Source of the DNA: Holophagaceae bacterium
GTDB lineage: Bacteria > Acidobacteriota > Holophagae > Holophagales > Holophagaceae
DNA: 5,587 nt
Direction of reading: 5' to 3'
Assembly: GCA_003158505.1 (NCBI GenBank)
Contig: PMJK01000065.1
Span: 11,918-17,504, forward strand
How positions within the stretch are numbered: the stretch's first letter is position 1; each line of letters begins with the position of its first letter. A model generated the notes under the pieces. It did no database searches and was not told the origin of the DNA. It worked only from the letters and a program-made list of their open reading frames with translations. The translations under genes were made by a program, and so were the position numbers. Shown piece by piece: positions 1 to 5,587 of this stretch.

Positions 1-1226
1 TACTGGGCGGCCTTGCGGATGCGGTTGCTCTGGGGCGTGCCGTCGGCATTGAAGGGCGTCTGTCCCACGGTGGTCTCGCCCATCACCAGGCCCGAGGCGT
101 TCAGGTACCAGTCCGAGCCGCTGTGGATGCCGCCGGCAAAGGTCTGCAGAACCAGGCGGTGGCCCTGGTCGGGCGCAATGTCCAGCATCACGTTCCACTC
201 GGTGCCCGTGTAGCCGTTCCACATGAACATCTGGGTGAAGATGAACCGGCCGCTCTTGGTGGCCCCCTTGGTGGCCACGAAGGAATTGCAGTGGTCGCCC
301 TTCCCGCCCACTTCCAATTCATCGTCGCCCGTCATGAAGGTGCGGCCGCTGAGGGCGTTGGCCGTATGGGGCAACGCGGACACCACGTAGGCCGCGTCCA
401 CGTCGCTGTTCAAGGTGACGATATCGAGCAGGTCGAGGGGGCGTCCCTTGAACTGGGCTCCGGCCTTGGCGGCGCCATCGGCGATGCCCTTCATCTCCTC
501 CAGGAATTCCAGATCGAACTTGCGGAGGAAGAGGGCATCCGCGAACTGCCGCTTCTCGGTCCAGCCGCGGGCGGGGTCGGCGGCGTCCTTCTGCACGGCC
601 AGCTTGGTCATGAACCGTACAATCTCGTCGGCCATCAGCTCGCCGTGCTGGCGGCCTCTTGGGTAAGGCGCGCCCTCGATGTGGAGGAAGGTCCAGCCGC
701 CCATCTCGTAGCGGAAGCCCTTGCCGGCCCAGCGGACTGTCTCCATGGGAATGAACTGGGTGATGTCTTCCACTTTCTCTAGGGTCACGCCGCTGAAGGT
801 GGCGGCGCCCGTGGCTTTGCCGTTGCGCCCCAAGTGCAGCTGCACCCGGTCGCTCGGGCTGGTGGCCAGGAACAGCACCGAAACCCGCCGTTCCGAGGTT
901 CCGCCCACGCTCTGGGAGGCGTTCGTGAACGGGAAGCTCGCCATGGACAGGCAGGCCCCCAGGGCCGTGGGGTAGCGGGCCAACGGGTCCGCCTTCACGC
1001 CCTCGGTCCTGATGGTGGCGCTGAGGCGATAGAGCTCGCCGATCTTCAGGGTCACAGGGGTCGAGGCCAAGGTGGCCTCAGAACCATCCGGGGCGGCAAC
1101 GATGCGCAGGTCCGTCACCTTCGCCGTGGAACCCGACTTCAGCGTCCAGCCCGATAGGGGAATCTCCGCGGCAGAGGCCAGCACTGCCATGGCCATCAGC
1201 AGCCCAGTTCGAAGCATTCGGATCAT
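1..1226 (-). CDS. Exported Ntn-hydrolase, C45 acyltransferase / phospholipase B-like family (C-terminus cut by window edge)
   Basis: I read this frame by translating the minus strand. It is open from an ATG at 1226-1224 to the left edge, giving 408 residues with no stop. A GGAGG five bases before the ATG supports the start. Residues 1-20 look like a Sec signal peptide: Arg3 and Arg6, a hydrophobic stretch, then ASAA before Glu21. Residues about 21-155 are probably a beta-rich accessory domain, possibly jelly-roll or carbohydrate-binding-like (weak inference). From about residue 175 the protein resembles C45 / phospholipase B-like enzymes: APYPRGRQHGELMADEI (186-202), then DHCNSF with Cys313 as probable nucleophile, then GGIHSGSDWYLNASGLVMGETT (in two parts, 365-375 and 376-386). 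Family members are autoproteolytic Ntn-hydrolases acting on amide or ester bonds, where the Cys becomes the new N-terminus of the beta chain. The substrate cannot be told here. The signal peptide suggests a periplasmic or secreted enzyme. It is divergent from the pseudouridine synthase gene. The family call is from recognised motifs, not a search. Confidence 0.72.
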   Translation of the reverse strand, partial: MIRMLRTGLLMAMAVLASAAEIPLSGWTLKSGSTAKVTDLRIVAAPDGSEATLASTPVTLKIGELYRLSATIRTEGVKADPLARYPTALGACLSMASFPFTNASQSVGGTSERRVSVLFLATSPSDRVQLHLGRNGKATGAATFSGVTLEKVEDITQFIPMETVRWAGKGFRYEMGGWTFLHIEGAPYPRGRQHGELMADEIVRFMTKLAVQKDAADPARGWTEKRQFADALFLRKFDLEFLEEMKGIADGAAKAGAQFKGRPLDLLDIVTLNSDVDAAYVVSALPHTANALSGRTFMTGDDELEVGGKGDHCNSFVATKGATKSGRFIFTQMFMWNGYTGTEWNVMLDIAPDQGHRLVLQTFAGGIHSGSDWYLNASGLVMGETTVGQTPFNADGTPQSNRIRKAAQ

Positions 1227-1231
1227 GGAAG

Positions 1232-1236
1232 CCTCC
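1232..1236 (-). promoter_or_regulatory. Ribosome binding site of the C45-like gene
   Basis: On the minus strand a GGAGG lies five bases upstream of the ATG at 1226. This is a strong Shine-Dalgarno match at normal spacing. It decides the start of the exported hydrolase and places the signal peptide correctly at the N-terminus. Confidence 0.75.
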
Positions 1237-1259
1237 ACCCACCAGCATGCCAAACCTCA

Positions 1260-1294
1260 CTCCAGATTGCCTCGCTTTTTGAGGCAATCTGGAG
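1260..1294. repeat. Perfect 14-bp inverted repeat with 7-nt loop between divergent genes
   Basis: The arms are 1260-1273 (CTCCAGATTGCCTC) and 1281-1294 (GAGGCAATCTGGAG), perfectly complementary, around the loop GCTTTTT. It sits 19 bases before the pseudouridine synthase start and 33 bases before the C45-like start. It does not look like an intrinsic terminator, because the T run is in the loop and neither side is followed by a T tract. Its position fits an operator for a dimeric regulator, or an RNA hairpin in a 5' leader. The right arm overlaps the weak -35 candidate TTGAGG, which would suit repression. The role is inference; the symmetry is directly visible. Confidence 0.8.
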
Positions 1295-1313
1295 CAGGCG
1301 CTACCCTGGAGTC

Positions 1314-2183
1314 ATGACACTGAAAAAATGGACCTTCATCGTGGACACCGAGGACGCGGAGCTGCGCCTGGACCAGCTCATCGCCAAGCGGACGGACCTG
1401 TCCCGCCGCGCGGCCCGAGAGGCCCTGAAACTGGGCGGCGTCCAGGTGGACCGCAAGCGGGTGAAGGTGGCCGGGAAGCTGGTGAAGCCGGGCACCGAGC
1501 TCCGCGTGGCCTACGATCCGGACCTGCCGGCGGTGCCGACGACGCTCATCCCCGTGGTGTTCGAGGATGACTGGCTCCTGGCCGTGGACAAGCCTGCGGG
1601 CCTCGCCACCCAGGGCACCTGGGCCACGGACCGCCACGACCTGCTGGCCCTCCTCAAGACCCAGCGCCCGGACCTGAAGCTGTTCCTGCATCACCGCCTG
1701 GACCAGGGCACCTCGGGTCTGCTGGTGCTTTCCAAGGATCCCAAGGCCAATAAGGGTCTGGCCACGGCCTTCGCGGGTCGGGACCTCGAAAAGCTCTACC
1801 TGGCGCGGATCACCGCCCCCCTAGAGGCCTGCACGCTGGAACTTCCCATCGGCCGCATCCGGGGCGCCGATCCCGGCCGCTTCGGCTGCTCCGGGGACCT
1901 CATCGATCCCAAGTCCGCCCGCACGGACTTCCGCCCGGCCACGGCGGAGGAGACCGCGGGCCTGGTGCCCGGCTACTGGGTGGTGGCGCGCATCCACACG
2001 GGCCGCACCCACCAGATCCGCGTCCACCTCAACCACCTGGGCCGGCCTATCCTCGGCGACACCCTCTACGGCGGCTCACCCTCGGACCGCCTCTGGCTCC
2101 ACGCCTGGCGCCTGGGGCTGAAGCACCCCGTGACGGGCGAAGACCTGCGCCTGGAAGCGCCCCCGACCCGGTTCCGCATGTAG
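1314..2183 (+). CDS. RluA-family RNA pseudouridine synthase
   Basis: This complete 289-residue protein should isomerise specific uridines in rRNA or tRNA to pseudouridine in the cytoplasm. Residues about 14-66 form an S4 RNA-binding domain (RLDQLIAKR, then LSRRAAREALKLGGVQVDRK). The catalytic domain follows: FEDDWLLAVDKPAGLATQGT at 83-102, and HRLDQGTSGLLVLSK at 127-141 with Asp130 as the catalytic aspartate. Next come KLYLARI, with the conserved Tyr162, and GRTHQIRVHLNHLGRPILGD at 230-249. The length is typical of RluA/C/D-type enzymes with an S4 domain. The target uridine cannot be assigned, so no rlu symbol is given. The ATG start keeps the S4 domain whole, but its GGAG (1308-1311) is only two bases away, unusually close; a GTG at 1341 would clip the N-terminus and has no better site. 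The gene stands alone, divergent from its left neighbour and convergent with its right one. Confidence 0.95.
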   Translation: MTLKKWTFIVDTEDAELRLDQLIAKRTDLSRRAAREALKLGGVQVDRKRVKVAGKLVKPGTELRVAYDPDLPAVPTTLIPVVFEDDWLLAVDKPAGLATQGTWATDRHDLLALLKTQRPDLKLFLHHRLDQGTSGLLVLSKDPKANKGLATAFAGRDLEKLYLARITAPLEACTLELPIGRIRGADPGRFGCSGDLIDPKSARTDFRPATAEETAGLVPGYWVVARIHTGRTHQIRVHLNHLGRPILGDTLYGGSPSDRLWLHAWRLGLKHPVTGEDLRLEAPPTRFRM

Positions 2184-2187
2184 AAAG

Positions 2188-2215
2188 GAACGGCGGAGGT
2201 TTCCCTCCGCCGTTC
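2188..2215 (-). terminator. Hairpin terminator between convergent genes, best suited to the minus-strand transcript
   Basis: A perfect 12-bp stem (GAACGGCGGAGG at 2188-2199 and its complement at 2204-2215) encloses a 4-nt loop. It starts five bases after the pseudouridine synthase stop and lies 20 bases past the stop of the Ig-repeat gene. Read on the minus strand the loop is GAAA, a stable GNRA tetraloop closed by a G-C pair, and the stem is followed by CTTTCT, a weak T-rich tail. On the plus strand the loop is TTTC and the stem is followed by GTGGGTGAAG, with no T tract. So it may terminate both transcripts, but it looks tuned for the leftward one. Confidence 0.65.
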
Positions 2216-2220
2216 GTGGG

Positions 2221-2238
2221 TGAAGCGGATCCGCTTCA
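2221..2238. repeat. 18-bp perfect palindrome overlapping the stop codon of the Ig-repeat gene
   Basis: TGAAGCGGATCCGCTTCA is fully self-complementary with no spacer. Its right end supplies the minus-strand TGA stop (2238-2236). It stands five bases from the 12-bp terminator hairpin, so the leftward transcript ends in two consecutive inverted repeats. It could reinforce termination, stabilise the 3' end of the mRNA, or bind a dimeric protein. The palindrome is directly visible; the role is inference. Confidence 0.7.
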
Positions 2239-5200
2239 GGGCGTGTAGGTGACCTGCAGCTGGCCCGAGTTGCCGTTGAGATCCTGGACCGAGACGGTCC
2301 AGTTGTAGGTGGTGTAGGGGAACGTAAAGTTAAGATTGGGAATCGATGGCATGTTGGACGAATCGTAGCCCCAGGTGAGGGATAGGGTGCTGCTGGGGAG
2401 GCCATTGGAATTGCTGTTGTTGCCCGGCACCTGCCAGATGGTGTTGCCGCCATTCTGAGGTTGGATCCAGAACTGGTAGGTGTAGCCACCAACTGGCGGT
2501 ATGGAGGGGGCGGACCAGCTGAAGGTGGGTTGAACGTCCGCGTTCGATCCGGAGTGGTCGCCGGTGCCAACGGGCGCCAGGTTCTGGGCGAAGGCGGAAG
2601 TGGCCAGCACGCCCGTGACTTGCGGCGTCAAGACCTCCGAGGTCCCGTCGCTGTAGCCGACCTGCACGTTGTAGGCAGCTCCCACAATCATCAAGTTACT
2701 CGGCACCCAGAACTGGTACCGATCGCCGCCGTTGCTGTTGAGGCCCACATCCACCAGAGAGGAAGTATCGGCCCCCAGCTGCAGGGCGACGTTCACCGGG
2801 AGCTTGACGTTGCTGTCAACCCGGTAGTTGAGCTGGTAGCCCTCGGGATTGAAGACATTCGACGGTTGCAGCCAGTGCTGGGTGGTGACGCTGGCCACGG
2901 AAGAAGCCCCGGAGAGCGTGAGGTTTGTCAGGCCCGTCACGACACCGCCGGACACCGTGATGGTGGCCTGGCTGTCTCCCCCCCCGGACCCGGTGTTGCT
3001 GAGGTCGCCCGGATCGACGATGCCGTTGTTGTTCTGGTCCAGGATGGCGATGAGCTGATAGGTGCCATCGGGCACGCCGGTGATGAGGTAGCTTGGATTT
3101 TGGGTGGGCGCGGCGATCCAGCTGATGATGGGCATGCCGCTATGGCCGGGGGGCACCAGGATCACGGCCAGGGGGGCGTTAGGTGCAGGTGCCACTCCCA
3201 GGTGGATGGTGCCGGAAACGCTGGCTCCCACAATGGAGGGGCCGATGAGCGCGCTGGAAGCTGGACTCCAGGAGCTATGGTTGCCGTTGGCGTTGCCGCG
3301 GATTTGGAAGTAGTAGGTGCTGCCGTTGGTGAGCCCGGTGGTGAAGTAGATGTCCGTATTGTCGCCCGTGGCCTTGAAAGTAATGGGGCTGTTGAATCCG
3401 CTGGAGAGCGTCTGGTCAGTAGTCCATCGGATGTCATAGGACTTGGCCGTTTCCACGCCGGAGGACATCGCCGGATTGTAGCTCACGACGGCACCGCCAT
3501 CGAAGGGGAGGACGCCCTGGATGGAAGGCTGGGTGGGGGTCACAGCTGGGAAGGGATCTAGCAGATGGACCGAAATGCCGGTCATTGGAGTGAAAACGAC
3601 GTTGAGATTATTGACGGTGGCCATGGGATCCGAGGCGTTGGCGTTCCCCACTCCGACGACGTCCATGAAGGCCGTGAGCGTGTAGGTCTGGTTGGGCGGG
3701 ACGCCACGGATGCTGAAGGCACCGCCGTTGCTGCTGGGCCAGGGGATGCTGACGCCGTAGGAGGTGCCGTTGCCGTTGCTGAGGGAGAGGTAGACCGGGC
3801 CGGTCTGGCTGCCGACATAAGTGACGGTGCCGGACACGGTGTAGCCCAGGACGGCCTGGAGGCTATTGTTGAGCGAGTCCGCCCCACTCACGGTCACGGA
3901 CTGAGTGGCCGGGATGAACGTGGCGGCGCTGGGCCCGCTGCCACCTCCGAGGGTGATGCTGGGCGTCAGCGTGTAGGTGCCGTCCGGGATGTTCAGCAAT
4001 TGGAAGTTGCCGCTGCCGTCGGTCGTGGCTGTGGTGGCCGTGGGCGTGGTGTTGATGCTCACCGTGACACCAGGAGCCCCTCCTCCGCCGTTGGCCAATT
4101 GGACGTTGCCGTTGACGTTATGGTTCGTAGTGACCGTCAGGACCAGGATATTGCTCGGGGTGCTGCCCAGGCTGTTAGTGGCTACCACCTGATAACTCCC
4201 CGCCATGCCCGAGGTGACCGTGCCAAGGCTGTAGCTCGAGGCCGTGGCCCCGCCAATGGGGGCGCCATTGTAGTACCACTGGTAGCCGCTGGCCGGCACC
4301 GCCGGTGTCCCACTGGTGGTCACCGAGAAGGTGACATTCGTGGCGCCCAGGGCCACCGACTGGGTGGTGGGCAGGTTCACGCTGAACACAGGCGCCGTGC
4401 CCACGGTCACGGTAGCGGTCGCGGTGACGGTCCCGACCGTCAGAGTGTAGGTGGTGGTAACCGCAGGATTCACGGTCACGTTCACGCCGCTGGTGACGGA
4501 GCCCACGCCGTGGTCGATGACTCCGGTCCCACCGGCGAAATTGAAGGACAGCGTGGAGGAACTAAGGGTCAGGATTGTGTCAGGAGAGGCCGAGAAGCTG
4601 TTGATGATGGGCAAGGCAACCACATTCACGGAGGCATTGCCTGTGGCCGTGGCCGGAACGGTGGCGGTATTGGTGACGGTGCAGCTCACGGTGGTGGTAC
4701 CCACGGCACCAGCCGTGAAGGTGATCTGGGCCGTCCCCTGCCCGTTGGTGATGAGACCACTGGAAAGGATCCAGTTGTAGCTCATGCCTGGCTGGACCGA
4801 CACGAACGCGGTCAAACCGGTTTGTCCGCTAGTTGCTGAGCTCGGGGCGTTGACCACGGGCGTGCCCGGCGCCGCCACCACGGTCGCGGTGGTCGTCGCC
4901 GTCTTGCTGGGATCATCCACGCTGGTAGCCGTGATGGTGTAGGGTCCACCGGCCGAAGCAGGGGCGGTCCACACGTTCCCGACAAAGCTTCCGGCCGTGG
5001 CGGTCCAGGTCACATTGTTCGTGGCTCCACCGGTCGTGGTGGCCGTGAAAATCTTGGTGAGATTCGCCGTGACCGCCGGGTTGGCCGGGCTTACATTCGA
5101 AACGCTCACGATCGTGGGCGAGATCATCACGTTGTAGTCCGCTGTAGTACTGGCGGCGTTGGTCACTCGCAGGTAGTAGGTGGTGGTGGCCGTGAATCCG

Positions 5201-5587
5201 GCCGCCTGCACGAGAATTGGTACCCCGCTCGCCGCAGCCCCGCTGATGTCGGAGGCGCCCAGGCTGGTTCCCACCGTGGCCGAGGTCGTGCCTCCACTCC
5301 AGGTCGGAGTGACCGTCACGTTGGTGGCCTTGTAGGCTGGGGCCAACGTGCTGGCCACAAAGGTTCCGGTTGGCGCCGCCACCACGGTCGCGGTGGTCGT
5401 CGCCGTCTTGCTGGGATCATCCACGCTGGTAGCCGTGATGGTGTAGGGTCCACCGGCCGAAGCAGGGGCGGTCCACACGTTCCCGACAAAGCTCCCGGCC
5501 GTGGCGGTCCAGGTCACAGTGTTTGTGGCTCCACCAGTCACGGTGGCCGTGAAGGTCTTGGTCAGATTCACCGTCACCGTCGGCGTG
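2236..5587 (-). CDS. Giant multi-domain Ig-like / Cna-B-like / FN3-like secreted or surface protein (N-terminus beyond window)
   Basis: The minus-strand frame is open from the right edge to TGA at 2238-2236, giving at least 1116 residues, numbered here from the codon at 5586-5584. The internal GTG at 5577 is not a convincing start, because the repeat unit continues upstream of it. Domains: Ig-like modules about 1-72 and 157-240 (near-identical); a TYYLRVTN-type domain 73-156; PKD/Ig-like domains 240-323 and 324-396; an Ig domain 399-485 with Trp437 and AGSYQVVATN; two carboxypeptidase-regulatory/Cna-B-like domains 488-578 (PDGTYTLTP) and 582-675; an FN3-like domain 683-781; a third Cna-B-like domain 788-893 with an EF-hand-type loop; then two unrecognised beta-rich regions, about 894-1003 and 1004-1116. 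It is rich in Thr, Ser, Gly, Val and Asn, has few Lys or Arg, and shows one Cys (302). No LPxTG, PEP-CTERM or membrane anchor is seen at the end. An extracellular adhesive or structural role is inferred. Confidence 0.88.
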   Translation of the reverse strand, partial: TPTVTVNLTKTFTATVTGGATNTVTWTATAGSFVGNVWTAPASAGGPYTITATSVDDPSKTATTTATVVAAPTGTFVASTLAPAYKATNVTVTPTWSGGTTSATVGTSLGASDISGAAASGVPILVQAAGFTATTTYYLRVTNAASTTADYNVMISPTIVSVSNVSPANPAVTANLTKIFTATTTGGATNNVTWTATAGSFVGNVWTAPASAGGPYTITATSVDDPSKTATTTATVVAAPGTPVVNAPSSATSGQTGLTAFVSVQPGMSYNWILSSGLITNGQGTAQITFTAGAVGTTTVSCTVTNTATVPATATGNASVNVVALPIINSFSASPDTILTLSSSTLSFNFAGGTGVIDHGVGSVTSGVNVTVNPAVTTTYTLTVGTVTATATVTVGTAPVFSVNLPTTQSVALGATNVTFSVTTSGTPAVPASGYQWYYNGAPIGGATASSYSLGTVTSGMAGSYQVVATNSLGSTPSNILVLTVTTNHNVNGNVQLANGGGGAPGVTVSINTTPTATTATTDGSGNFQLLNIPDGTYTLTPSITLGGGSGPSAATFIPATQSVTVSGADSLNNSLQAVLGYTVSGTVTYVGSQTGPVYLSLSNGNGTSYGVSIPWPSSNGGAFSIRGVPPNQTYTLTAFMDVVGVGNANASDPMATVNNLNVVFTPMTGISVHLLDPFPAVTPTQPSIQGVLPFDGGAVVSYNPAMSSGVETAKSYDIRWTTDQTLSSGFNSPITFKATGDNTDIYFTTGLTNGSTYYFQIRGNANGNHSSWSPASSALIGPSIVGASVSGTIHLGVAPAPNAPLAVILVPPGHSGMPIISWIAAPTQNPSYLITGVPDGTYQLIAILDQNNNGIVDPGDLSNTGSGGGDSQATITVSGGVVTGLTNLTLSGASSVASVTTQHWLQPSNVFNPEGYQLNYRVDSNVKLPVNVALQLGADTSSLVDVGLNSNGGDRYQFWVPSNLMIVGAAYNVQVGYSDGTSEVLTPQVTGVLATSAFAQNLAPVGTGDHSGSNADVQPTFSWSAPSIPPVGGYTYQFWIQPQNGGNTIWQVPGNNSNSNGLPSSTLSLTWGYDSSNMPSIPNLNFTFPYTTYNWTVSVQDLNGNSGQLQVTYTP
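3004..3039 (-). other. EF-hand / dockerin-type calcium-binding loop within the Ig-repeat protein
   Basis: The encoded loop DQNNNGIVDPGD has acidic or amide side chains at positions 1, 3, 5, 9 and 12 and Gly at 6, the usual 12-residue calcium-loop pattern. Aspartate at position 12 replaces the more common glutamate, as is frequent in bacterial extracellular versions. It follows PDGTYQLIAIL at the end of a Cna-B-like domain. Calcium binding is inferred from pattern only. Confidence 0.6.
4868..5014 (-). repeat. Near-identical Ig-module repeat, gene-downstream copy
   Basis: These 147 bases match 5372-5518 at all positions but one (4990 T against 5494 C). The single change is synonymous (a Gly codon), so both copies encode the same 49 residues, including WTATAGSFVGNVWTAP and TSVDDPSKTATTTATV. 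The copies are offset by 504 bp, exactly 168 codons. Confidence 0.95.
5372..5518 (-). repeat. Near-identical Ig-module repeat, gene-upstream copy
   Basis: This is the partner of 4868-5014. Beyond 5518 the similarity continues to the window edge but drops, with about 11 differences in the next 67 bases. Further copies may lie past the edge. The intervening segment encodes a different domain, so the duplicated unit is a pair of domains. Confidence 0.95.

Larger units (their letters stand above)
1227..1313. promoter_or_regulatory. Divergent intergenic region, presumed to hold both promoters
   Basis: Only 87 bases separate the start codons of the two divergent genes, so both promoters, or at least their start-proximal parts, should lie here or run into the neighbouring coding sequence. 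On the plus strand TTGAGG (1279-1284) and TACCCT (1302-1307) are 17 bases apart, a weak sigma-70-like pair. It would place the transcription start at or next to the ATG at 1314. I find no convincing pair for the minus gene. The strongest signal in the gap is the inverted repeat at 1260-1294, listed separately. The promoter assignment is inference. Confidence 0.35.

Noticed and set aside
123..782. A 219-residue plus-strand open frame opposite the C45-like gene.
   Set aside because: The minus strand here carries a signal peptide, a good ribosome binding site and family motifs. The plus frame has no recognisable domain and begins inside the other gene.
1260..1294. The divergent-gap inverted repeat as an intrinsic terminator.
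   Set aside because: No gene ends toward it from either side, and neither strand has a T tract after the stem; the T run lies in the loop.
1078..1694. Minus-strand frames 1078-1287 and 1257-1694 around the divergent gap.
   Set aside because: The first overlaps the C45-like start in another frame and lacks a good ribosome binding site. The second is antisense to the S4 and catalytic region of the pseudouridine synthase.
2461..4839. Two long plus-strand open frames (2461-3561 and 3565-4839) opposite the Ig-repeat gene.
   Set aside because: They are antisense to a clearly coding frame with recognisable domains. Their translations are low-complexity Gly/His/Arg/Ala/Val strings with no motif, as expected from a GC-rich antisense shadow.
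5575..5577. GTG at 5577 as the start of the Ig-repeat protein.
   Set aside because: The frame stays open to the window edge, the residues before it (Thr-Pro-Thr) fit the repeat pattern seen in the second copy, and no signal peptide follows the GTG.
1..5587. A multi-gene defence, secretion or biosynthetic system spanning the window.
   Set aside because: The three genes point in alternating directions and have unrelated roles, with no shared operon. Nothing in the sequence links them into one system.

Overview
This window suggests a GC-rich, Gram-negative-like bacterium. My best guess is Acidobacteriota, perhaps the Holophaga/Geothrix group. That guess rests only on base composition and on the style of the Ig-like repeat protein, which resembles the large Thr/Ser/Gly-rich multi-Ig proteins I associate with that group. 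There is no marker gene here that settles the taxonomy.

Layout, left to right. (1) Positions 1-1226, minus strand: the N-terminal 408 residues of an exported Ntn-hydrolase-type protein of the C45 acyltransferase / phospholipase B-like superfamily. It runs off the left edge. (2) Positions 1227-1313: a short divergent intergenic gap dominated by a perfect 14-bp inverted repeat with a 7-nt loop. (3) Positions 1314-2183, plus strand: a complete RluA-family RNA pseudouridine synthase with an S4 domain and a catalytic HRLD motif. (4) Positions 2184-2238: a convergent gap holding a perfect 12-bp hairpin, whose loop reads GAAA on the minus strand, followed by an 18-bp perfect palindrome that contains the stop codon of the next gene. 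(5) Positions 2236-5587, minus strand: at least 1116 residues of a giant secreted or surface protein built of Ig-like, PKD-like, carboxypeptidase-regulatory/Cna-B-like and fibronectin-III-like domains. Its N-terminus lies beyond the right edge. Two copies of one Ig module, 504 bp apart, share a 147-nt segment with a single, synonymous difference.

The three genes are transcribed left, right, left, so no two of them form an operon. There is no sign that they work together: the outer two encode exported proteins (the second by inference) and the middle one is a cytoplasmic RNA modification enzyme. I see no tRNA, rRNA, CRISPR array, insertion sequence or phage gene. I do not see a convincing undescribed multi-gene system. 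The points most worth a second look are the C45-like enzyme with its added N-terminal domain, the divergent-gap hairpin, the nearly identical repeat in the Ig protein, and that protein's unrecognised C-terminal region.
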